Positions 7,201 to 11,853 of a DNA stretch of 11,853 nucleotides are shown piece after piece (the first letter of the stretch is position 1; each line of letters begins with the position of its first letter). Both the position numbers and the translations under genes were made by a program. Origin of the DNA: Archangiaceae bacterium (GTDB lineage: Bacteria > Myxococcota > Myxococcia > Myxococcales > Myxococcaceae); the NCBI GenBank assembly GCA_023248915.1, contig JAHFDQ010000134.1:1-11853 (forward strand), given 5' to 3'. A model generated the notes under the pieces. The model saw only the letters and a program-made list of their open reading frames with translations, ran no database searches and had not been told where the DNA came from.

Positions 7201-8468
7201 CGCGCGCCGCTCGCGAGATCGCCGTCCGAAGGAAGGCTGACCAGCACCGGGAAGTCGGTCACGCCCCCCGGCCCCACCTTCGAGTTGTCGAGGGTGATCT
7301 TCTTCCGAAAGCCCCACGCGGCGTCGAACCAATTGGGCTTGACCGCGGCGGTTTCCACCAGGAAGTCGGACAGCGCCCCCGGGTTGACGGTGTGCGTCTG
7401 GGGAACGGGGTTGGCGAGGGATGCGCCGTTGGCGAGGCTGACGGAGGGAGTGCCGGCCCGGGTGTCCCGATAGAACAGCGACACCGTGCTGGCCCCGTTG
7501 GGGATGGTGAAGGCGCCACCCGTCGCCGTCGTGGCGCAGGCCGAGTCGGTGTACCAGGTGACGCTGCCCGTCGAGCTCGACGTGGCGGTGACCGCCAGCC
7601 CGCCAACTCCGGCGTTCGCCGGGGTTCCGGCGCCGTCCTGAAGCTGCACGGTGATGGCGCCCGCCGCGCCCGGGCAGGCTCCGGCGGTGAAGGTCCGAGA
7701 GGGGCTGGTGAAGGCCAGCCTGCTCGGCACGGTGGGCGGTCGCACGGAGGACGAGATGGACTGCCACTCGTCAGCGCCTCCCCCAAACGTCCAGGTCATG
7801 GTGACGGACGCGGCTCCCGGCGCGGTGCTGCCCGCCGAGTTGTCGAGCGTGGTTCCATTGGAGCCATTCTTGAGGAACCGCTGAGTCTGGCCGGCTCCGG
7901 GACCGGTGATGAGGCGCCCCTCTCCGACCGTGTTCACCACGATGTCGTTGGCGGCGCTGGCGACCGTGACGCTCGCCGCCGCCGTCGACCCGCTCGCCGA
8001 CGCGAATGCCCTGACCGGGGTCGTCTGATCCACGCCGGTGAACGCCATCACCCCGCTGTGGAGACTGGGGGCTGCTGCCGAGAGCGTGACGTCGACGTTG
8101 TTGGACCCGGTGGCGGGAGCGACGAGCTGCCACTGTTCGGACCGGGTCGCTGGCCCGCAGGGTGTACCGACGACGGACGTGATCGGCGTGAGGGCGACCC
8201 CTGCGTAGGTGATGCTGGCGACGGTTGGCGAGCTGCCGGCACAGTTGCTTCCAAGCTGCGCCGACACGATCAAGAATCGATTCGCTCCGGCAGGAATCGT
8301 CAGTGGGTAGGAGACCGTGCTGATTCCGGTCGTCGATGAATTGGCGGCCGCCGCGAAGCTGACCTGTGCTTGCGCGGCTCCGCAGGCGCCGAGCACGAGC
8401 AACGGGGCGATCGCCTGAAGGGCCTGCCGGGCGCTTCGCGTAACTCCCCCCTGCCGACTCCGCATCAT
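4257..8468 (-). CDS. Large secreted modular surface protein: Ig-like repeats, DUF2341, LamG-like domain, MYXO-CTERM anchor
   Basis: 1,403 residues from ATG 8468; ATG 8465 is equally possible. The frame is open to 8543, but the signal peptide fits the downstream starts. The peptide has an Arg-rich start, a hydrophobic core and AQA|QV cleavage at about 34; L26-G-A-C29 also resembles a lipobox. Domains: beta-rich N-terminal domain 36-245; Ig-like repeat 249-363; DUF2341 about 378-495 (FRKKITLDNS and DVYLYFGN motifs); LamG/concanavalin-like fold about 496-718 (VFDGANSYV, WLHLVAVW, LYVNG, LDEVQVLNVA); Ig-like units 721-815 and 816-928; second copy of the first repeat 931-1047; three tandem repeats 1050-1152, 1155-1257, 1260-1361. 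The tail has GCGC (1370-1373), a hydrophobic span 1379-1393 and R1394-R1395, i.e. MYXO-CTERM, the substrate tail of myxosortase. LamG and Ig modules suggest carbohydrate or surface adhesion. No catalytic domain was seen. Confidence 0.92.
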   Translation of the reverse strand: MMRSRQGGVTRSARQALQAIAPLLVLGACGAAQAQVSFAAAANSSTTGISTVSYPLTIPAGANRFLIVSAQLGSNCAGSSPTVASITYAGVALTPITSVVGTPCGPATRSEQWQLVAPATGSNNVDVTLSAAAPSLHSGVMAFTGVDQTTPVRAFASASGSTAAASVTVASAANDIVVNTVGEGRLITGPGAGQTQRFLKNGSNGTTLDNSAGSTAPGAASVTMTWTFGGGADEWQSISSSVRPPTVPSRLAFTSPSRTFTAGACPGAAGAITVQLQDGAGTPANAGVGGLAVTATSSSTGSVTWYTDSACATTATGGAFTIPNGASTVSLFYRDTRAGTPSVSLANGASLANPVPQTHTVNPGALSDFLVETAAVKPNWFDAAWGFRKKITLDNSKVGPGGVTDFPVLVSLPSDGDLASGARPDGYDVLFTASDGTTKLSHEIERFVGATGNLVAWVRAPVLSSAAPTDVYLYFGNSGAADQEDAVGVWSANFQGVWHLKEPTGTTVADSTSHANGGTKPSAATPGPGTGVIAGAQVFDGANSYVSMGDIGGVSTAGMSVAFWANFNALPGSWANMVGKANGVGTTNTFQYVVGADAAGGNVTLSTSDATGQTNGMCSYSLSGNLNTWLHLVAVWSTDFGWCKLYVNGAVATAQSVAVKMNPSTTHPFELGRGYSPPTLDATLDEVQVLNVAVTGDWVATAYRNQGSPSTFYGVAGAEPAEGGAIGPQTAGTPFSVRITARDAYGNTLTNFTGTVDLTSTGALSAGGGTSAAFVAGVLTSASVTASSPGTFTLAVTNTAGAETGTSTAFTVTAGAFAKLQVLVPGETAAPGTPSGKTGSPAAQSAGTPFTVSVQAVDANWNPVSSTDTVGLTSSDANAILPANTALVAGNQPLNVTLQTAGTATVTVTDVSDGTKTADTSPPITVTGGAASQLVFTTPSRTFAAGGCPGAAAAITVQLQDSYGAAANAGVGGQAFTASSTSTGTVTWYADSACGTTAGGGAFTIPSGASSVSLFYVDTRAGAPSVSLANGSGLTNPAPQTHTVIAGPASQVAFIVVPTYTTAGASIAPAVQVAVQDRQGNPVTSSTASIALALGPNPGGGALSGTTPVNAVAGVATFSNLSIDKVGVGYTLEASSTGLTGATSAPFDITEGAAAKLAFVVNPVTTIAGATVSPAVQVDVEDAAGNLLPSAAATVSVTLGTNPGAATLGGGGTVAATGGVASFADLTLDKAGVGYSLIASAPGLGSATSAAFDITAGAASRLAFVVQPPDGVLGLALSPAVQVELRDAQGNSVSGASTTVVLALQDNPGMATLSGTLSAAAVGGVATFADLALNRKGIGLTLKASAPATADTTSDAFDVAPSPGKSYLAGCGCQSAGGASVALWSLLGLLALARRTQGRAAIR
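4386..5321 (-). repeat. Three tandem repeats of about 103 codons
   Basis: Within the large surface protein, units at 5321-5013, 5006-4698 and 4691-4386 share a common order of motifs. These are LAFVV or VAFIV, then SPAVQV (or APAVQV) with an acidic D-x-x-G-N turn, NPG, GGVATF or AGVATF, a K-x-G-(I/V)-G segment, and a closing FDI or FDV. They are Ig-like beta-sandwich modules that act as a stalk before the sorting tail. Repeat number is a plausible site of variation between strains. Confidence 0.85.
5328..5678 (-). repeat. Second copy of a 115-117-codon Ig-like repeat
   Basis: Matches the copy at 7380-7724 closely in protein (TPSRTFAAGGCPGAA; AITVQLQD; TVTWYADSAC; SLFYVDTRAG; PQTHTV) and in DNA. 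One identical 24-base stretch lies at 5376-5399 here and 7425-7448 there, exactly 2,049 bases apart, so the copies are in the same frame. Each copy has two cysteines that may form a disulfide. Confidence 0.85.
7380..7724 (-). repeat. First copy of the Ig-like repeat
   Basis: The N-terminal-side partner of the repeat at 5328-5678 (SPSRTFTAGACPGAA; AITVQLQD; SVTWYTDSAC; SLFYRDTRAG; PQTHTV). The two copies flank the DUF2341-LamG block and two other Ig-like units. This arrangement suggests either insertion of that block between tandem repeats or duplication with later insertion. Confidence 0.85.
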
Positions 8469-9340
8469 GGCGCACGGTACATCGAAGCCCGCCCTGGATG
8501 AAGGTCGGTGGACGGCCGTGCCCGGACGCGGCCCCGGTGCCAAACGAAGGGCGATGCCCAGGTTCCAGCTCCAGAGCGACTACCGGCCGGAGGGCGACCA
8601 GCCGCGCGCCAGCTTCCGCCCCATCGGTGCAACCTGCCACCGGCGGACGCACGGCACAGGCCCGCAGCTTCACGAACCGCAGGGTCTCGCCCAGGTTCTG
8701 TTCGGAGCACTTCAGACGCGCCATCTCGAACGCCAGATGCCCGTCGAAATCGCTGGCCCGCTTGGGGAGCAACGGTTCGATCGACGACGCGATACGCGGA
8801 TCCTTCGAGACGAAATTGATCCCCAGCGCGGCCAAACTTTGCGTCTGGTCGGCGGGGAGGTTGAGCAGACGGAGGCTCCGCCCGACGAACGCCAGCAGGC
8901 CTCGCCGGCGCTCGGCGCGAAGTCGATCCTGAGCTCGGACAGGGCGTTCTGGGCCTCGACGTACCTCTCGTGCACGGCGCTTCTCTCGCCACGCCTACGA
9001 AGCTGTCGGATCCTGGACACGTAGCCGACCTTCATCTTCCGGAAGTGCGCCATGGTGTGGAAGCCGTATTGCTCCGCGTTCGCCTTGCCGTGCTCGGCCA
9101 GGTCGTTGAGGATGCTCTCGAGAGAGAGCACGGACGCCTCGAGAACCGCGATGGGATCGTCGGCCCAGGGCAAGACTTTCGCGCCAAGGAGGACGACCTG
9201 GTAGGGATGGACGGTCATGCCCGAATAGAGAGCCCGCAGGACGGGGTCGGTGATGTGCGCGAGACCGGCTTTGGCATGTCGGCGAGCGGCGACAACCGCT
9301 TGAACTCCGGCGAGGACCGAAACTTCGCAAGGCTGGACAT
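8465..9340 (-). pseudogene. Frameshifted gene of unknown function
   Basis: Three overlapping minus-strand frames look coding in turn and join into one protein. Frame one runs from ATG 9340 (MSSLAKFRSSPEFKRLSPLA) and loses GC-rich third positions near 9270; its stop is at 9217-9215. Frame two carries the middle (ALYSGMTVHPYQVVLLGAKV; LESILNDLAEHGKANAEQYG) to about 8905. Frame three continues (LAFVGRSLRLLNLPADQTQS; INFVSKDPRIASSIEPLLPK) without its own good start, as its only one is a TTG at 8835. Each switch equals a one-base loss or a two-base gain. The restored product would be about 250-290 residues, mostly helical, of no family I recognise. The 3' end is unclear: frame three has no stop before it enters the large surface gene, while the remaining frame ends in a TGA at 8467-8465 that overlaps that gene's ATG. 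True decay and sequencing error are both possible. Confidence 0.55.
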
Positions 9341-9409
9341 GGGCAGCGAGCGTACAAACTCCGCCAGACGCGTTCAAAGGGTAAGGACGAATAGGGGCCC
9401 CAAACGCAT

Positions 9410-9796
9410 ATGCTCACTGCTCAAGACGTGTTGCGCAGGTACCTCGACGAGGAGTTGCCGGATTTTGTGGATCGACCGCTCACCGACGTGAACATGGTCG
9501 GCCGATTCGGCAGCACCCCGTTGCATGTCGCCGCGGTGCGGGGCGATGCCGAAGAGATCCGTGCGCTCATCGAAGGCGGCGCCGACGTGAATGCGGAAGG
9601 CGAGCTGCGCAACCGGCCGATTCACGATGCCATCGGGCAGCAGAACGTCGAGGCCGTTCGTCTGCTGCTCGACGCCGGTGCGAGGCTCGACGGCATCAAC
9701 GAATTCGGAAAGTCCACTTGCGGTATGGCGATGGAAAGTGGCAATCAAGCGATCATCGATTTGATCCGATCCAGATGCGCTGGGGCGGAGGGGTAG
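9410..9796 (+). CDS. Small ankyrin-repeat protein
   Basis: 128 residues. After an N-terminal helix (1-22) there are three ankyrin repeats. Repeat one is 33-65, with the hallmark GSTPLHVAAVRGD and ALIEGGADVNAEGE. Repeat two is 66-97, with RPIHDAIGQ and VRLLLDAGARLD. Repeat three, 98-124, is degenerate (EFGKSTCGMAMESGN) and acts as a cap. There is no signal peptide or membrane segment, so it is probably a cytoplasmic protein-binding module. The binding site is weak: AGGGG lies 13 bases before the ATG. It is divergent from the broken gene and convergent with the gene at 9836. Ankyrin proteins of this size occur as immunity proteins in polymorphic toxin loci, and the neighbourhood fits that, but its partner is unknown. 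Confidence 0.88.
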   Translation: MLTAQDVLRRYLDEELPDFVDRPLTDVNMVGRFGSTPLHVAAVRGDAEEIRALIEGGADVNAEGELRNRPIHDAIGQQNVEAVRLLLDAGARLDGINEFGKSTCGMAMESGNQAIIDLIRSRCAGAEG

Positions 9797-9831
9797 GAGT
9801 GGATGAAGCGGCTGGACCCGCAACACCACTC
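9797..9831. terminator. Nested hairpin between convergent genes
   Basis: GAGTGG (9797-9802) pairs with CCACTC (9826-9831), and an inner GCGG (9808-9811) pairs with CCGC (9818-9821). It fills the 39-base gap between the stops of the ankyrin gene and the convergent gene, so it could serve both strands. There is no T tract on either side, so the call is tentative. Confidence 0.35.
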
Positions 9832-9835
9832 TGCG

Positions 9836-10546
9836 TCACCGCCCACGCTTCCTGGTCCTAGGCTTCGGGAGGAGTCCCCGGGAGTATTGAGCGATGCGAG
9901 GGTCTTTGGCCGCCTCTCGAGATAATTCCGACGTCACCTTCTCGAGCATGCGCTCCAGCCGTTCGGCCAACTCGGGGAGCAGCCGCTGCGCCTTGGGCAG
10001 GAGGCTGCGCGCATCCTGAATGGCGTCTTTGGAGTTGTCGTACTCGCCCCGACGCCACATGCCGAGCACTTCGGTAGCCTCCTCTTTGAGCCGCAACAGT
10101 TTCGGGTCAATGCCTTGGCGCTTCGCCCGCTCTCCGTCCCTGCGGCGCTCCTCAGCCGCGACGGCGGCATACGGATCTTTCCCCTGGCGCCGCGTCCACT
10201 CCTCGAGGATACGGTAGGCGAAGCTCGTCCAGTCGCTGCCGTAGTATGTGCTCACCGTCGGAAATCGTCGCGCCGACTTGCCCAGAACAACAAAGGTTCG
10301 TGGGAGCCGGGCCGTCGGCACGATGAAGCTGCTGAGCGGCAGTAAGCCGTTGATGACGTCGGTGTATTCGAGCGTCGGTGCGCGCTCGACATCGGCCAGC
10401 GAGGCAGGCGTCGACCCGAACCTCTGAACGGCCTCGACAACCAAGCCGTGCTTCGGGTGTATCTCGACGACGCGTGCGGCGCCAAACAGGCCACGCCGAA
10501 GCGGGACGGCGAGGCAGGTGCCACTTTCGATCACGGCGGCGGGCAT
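9836..10546 (-). CDS. Two-part hypothetical protein, N-terminus reminiscent of Imm26-type immunity proteins
   Basis: 236 residues, no signal peptide. Residues 1-105 are beta-rich. The opening GTCLAVPLRRGLFGAARVVE has the pattern 'G-x-x-x-A-x-P-L-x-x-G-x-x-G-x-x-R-V' that recalls Imm26-type immunity domains. A hydrophobic strand LPRTFVVLGK (81-90) follows. Residues 108-225 are helical and highly charged (RILEEWTRR; SLLPKAQRLLPELAERLERM), ending in a basic tail, PKPRTRKRGR. The helical half is not part of the usual Imm26 domain, so this would be a fusion or a different family. ATG 10546 has no strong binding site; GTG at codon 5 is an alternative. The IS66 remnant begins 29 bases upstream of the start, so the native promoter may have been replaced. 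Existence as a gene is likely; the Imm26 link is weak. Confidence 0.7.
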   Translation of the reverse strand: MPAAVIESGTCLAVPLRRGLFGAARVVEIHPKHGLVVEAVQRFGSTPASLADVERAPTLEYTDVINGLLPLSSFIVPTARLPRTFVVLGKSARRFPTVSTYYGSDWTSFAYRILEEWTRRQGKDPYAAVAAEERRRDGERAKRQGIDPKLLRLKEEATEVLGMWRRGEYDNSKDAIQDARSLLPKAQRLLPELAERLERMLEKVTSELSREAAKDPRIAQYSRGLLPKPRTRKRGR

Positions 10547-10575
10547 TGGCTGCGGCCTTGGGCGGAACGTTGGAT

Positions 10576-10735
10576 GTAACCGTTCACGACACTACGCGGC
10601 CAACGCGGCCTGAGTCGCCGACTTGAGCAGGAGTGAAGGCGCAGGGGTTCCAGTGCGGTGCGCGCGCACGGCGAGCGTGAGGTAGTCGAGGACATTGCGG
10701 TTCTGGAGGTTGAGCGTGGTGAGCCTATAGGACAT
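10576..10735 (-). mobile_element. Terminal remnant of an IS66-family insertion sequence
   Basis: The remnant begins with GTAACCGTTCAC at 10576-10587, which fits IS66-family ends starting with GTAA. Just inside lies the 3' end of a transposase in the expected outward orientation. No matching inverted end was found between 10736 and 11853, so only this terminus survives. The flanking 8 bases (10568-10575, CGTTGGAT) would be one half of the 8-bp target duplication; the other half cannot be paired here. Confidence 0.65.
10592..10735 (-). pseudogene. C-terminal fragment of an IS66-family transposase
   Basis: The last 47 codons before the TAG at 10594-10592 carry the C-terminal signature of IS66 transposases: TTLNLQNRNVLDYLTLAVRA followed by a THR/G-x-PAPSLL-like end (RTGTPAPSLL). 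The catalytic DDE core and the NHAER-type segment that should precede it are absent. The same frame runs upstream to a TAG near 10930 with unrelated sequence (DVPHRTTLLRLHEPDTFAG), for which I recognise no family. The fragment is a relic and is not expected to be active. Confidence 0.65.
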
Positions 10736-11041
10736 TTTAGGGCCCTCAGCGTGCTGGAAGTCGATGGTGCCGGCGAAGGTGTCGGGTTCATGCAGGCGCA
10801 GGAGGGTAGTGCGGTGCGGGACATCCTCGCACAACGGGCTACCGTCGAAGCCCCTGCCCTGGGCTTCGGCGCAGGCGCCCTGCCGTGGCCCGACGAGCGG
10901 TTCTACGCCAAGACCCGAGGTGGAAGCCTAGTGCGGTAGTCCCGCCCGCTGGGATCTGTGCTGGGGGCGGTCCGAGCCGATGAGGCGAAGGGCAGTCCCT
11001 ACCGCGACTGCCCGACCGAGTACAATAGGTATTCTCGTAGG
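10736..11041. other. Stretch without a recognised gene
   Basis: This segment lies between the IS66 relic and the right-edge gene. Its only long minus-strand frame continues the transposase frame upstream but shows no transposase motifs. The overlapping plus-strand frame (10658-10939) is antisense to the relic. TACAAT at 11021-11026 resembles a -10 box for the gene at 11042, but no matching -35 is visible. Confidence 0.5.
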
Positions 11042-11853
11042 ATGGTGCCGAGAGGACGCGCGAAACCAGTGGCCAAGAACACACCGCCCACGAAGAACAG
11101 GCCGCTGGCCAAGAAGGCGCCGGCGGGGCGAGTGAAGGCGAAAGTACTCGAGGTCGTGCGCCATCTCTACGGGGACGATCGCACCGAAGCGCAGCTCCTC
11201 GCCTTTGATCCGAACAGCGTGGATGCACCCGACCCGGGGATGCTCTACGAGCTGCTCGGTACGATCTTCGGCGTGTTGGAGGATCCCAATGACGACTGCT
11301 TCGGCGGCTTCGGTGGCCGGCTGTCGCAGACGATCGCGTTCATCGAGCGCGCCTGGGACGGCGAGACCCTGGAGGACCGCGAGCTGCCACCTCCGCTGGT
11401 CACGGCTCGCGACAAGGCACGGGCCGCCACGAAGGCGGACGAGACGGGACCGCGCTTCTTCTGGTTTTGGACGCGCGGCTCGCCCGACAAGCCCGAGCGC
11501 GCGGTCGTCCGCGACGCGCCGGTCTTGCCCGGGTTCGACGCCGAGCGCCCGCGGCGGGGCGAGCGGATCGGCATCGTCGCCCGGCTCGAACTCCGGGTCG
11601 CGTCCGGTGACCAACTCACCCCGCTGCTCAGCAACCTGCTTGGCTGGCTCCTGGTCGATGAGTCGCTCAAGGAGGTCTTGCTCGCGAACGCGCGCTGCGA
11701 GATCGAGGTGGTCCCGATCGTCCTCCGCGACCCAGCGGGCGCGCTCCTCAGCAAGCGCTACTCGCTCGTGAACGTTCTCGGCACCTTCGACTGCGTCGAC
11801 GCTGCGTCGAGCAAGCTCATCCCCGAAGCCCAGGCGAAGATCAGAGGCGGGCA
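11042..11853 (+). CDS. Imm11/DUF1629-like protein, 3' end outside the window
   Basis: An open frame from ATG 11042 runs to the right edge (270 codons visible) without a stop. Residues 1-33 are Lys/Pro/Ala-rich and probably disordered. Residues 35-106 form a globular part (LYELLGTIFGVLEDPNDDCF, GGRLSQTIAFIERAWDG). Residues about 175-258 match the general pattern of Imm11/DUF1629 domains. They show VARLELRVA, a helix (LSNLLGWLLVDESLKEVLL), then IEVVPIVLRD, RYSLVNVLGTFDCVDAASS, the 'yy-LN-l-t-D-lD-S' core. Members are immunity proteins in polymorphic toxin loci and are common in myxobacteria. Third positions are strongly GC-rich throughout. The start has only a weak AGG upstream; GTG 11045 is an alternative. 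No toxin gene is visible upstream on this strand. Confidence 0.7.
   Translation, partial: MVPRGRAKPVAKNTPPTKNRPLAKKAPAGRVKAKVLEVVRHLYGDDRTEAQLLAFDPNSVDAPDPGMLYELLGTIFGVLEDPNDDCFGGFGGRLSQTIAFIERAWDGETLEDRELPPPLVTARDKARAATKADETGPRFFWFWTRGSPDKPERAVVRDAPVLPGFDAERPRRGERIGIVARLELRVASGDQLTPLLSNLLGWLLVDESLKEVLLANARCEIEVVPIVLRDPAGALLSKRYSLVNVLGTFDCVDAASSKLIPEAQAKIRGG

Noticed and set aside
6351..8339. Long plus-strand frame of 662 codons antisense to the large surface gene
   Set aside because: Arg/Gly/His-rich product with no domain. It mirrors the MYXO-CTERM protein, whose domains span the same bases.
8469..8543. N-terminal extension of the large surface protein to 8543
   Set aside because: The signal peptide begins naturally at the MM pair (8468/8465); the extra 25 residues have no role and no binding site.
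10658..10939. Plus-strand frame of 93 codons
   Set aside because: It is antisense to the IS66 transposase relic and has no recognised motif or binding site.
11205..11771. Plus-strand frame of 188 codons at the right edge, and minus-strand frames opposite it
   Set aside because: Ser/Arg-rich off-frame products; the open frame from 11042 carries the Imm11-like pattern across the same bases.

Overview
The window looks like chromosomal DNA from a GC-rich member of the Myxococcota. The strongest clue is the C-terminus of the large gene at 4257-8468: a GCGC motif, a short hydrophobic segment and an arginine pair, which is the MYXO-CTERM sorting tail. A second clue is the lipoprotein at 823-2655, with the Asp/Ala/Gly-rich tether common in myxobacterial lipoproteins. 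Genus and species cannot be told from the sequence.

Left part (1-4260). A gene running off the left edge begins at 69 on the minus strand behind a perfect AGGAGG. Upstream of it on the same strand is a complete single-domain universal stress protein (200-631), with a hairpin over its stop codon. Between that gene and the lipoprotein lies a compact palindromic element (681-777) resembling paired REP units. Two plus-strand genes follow, 42 bases apart: an outer-membrane-type lipoprotein with an NBR1-like Ig domain and a parallel beta-helix (823-2655), and a cysteine-free, largely helical protein of unknown function (2698-4260).

Middle part (4257-9340). The minus strand encodes a roughly 1,400-residue secreted modular protein. 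In order it has a signal peptide, a beta-rich domain, an Ig-like repeat, DUF2341, a LamG-like fold, two further Ig-like units, a second copy of the first Ig repeat, three tandem repeats of about 103 residues, and MYXO-CTERM. Its stop codon interlocks with that of the helical gene. Upstream of it, 8465-9340 holds a gene broken by at least two frameshifts.

Right part (9410-11853). This looks like an accessory region. It holds a small ankyrin-repeat protein, a convergent two-part protein whose N-terminus recalls Imm26-type immunity proteins, the terminal remnant of an IS66-family insertion sequence, and the 5' part of an Imm11/DUF1629-like gene running off the right edge. Read together, the three genes suggest a group of orphan immunity or defence genes with no recognisable toxin in view; this is inference. 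The left part shows a surface lipoprotein and the middle a large surface adhesin-like protein. No metabolic pathway is evident.
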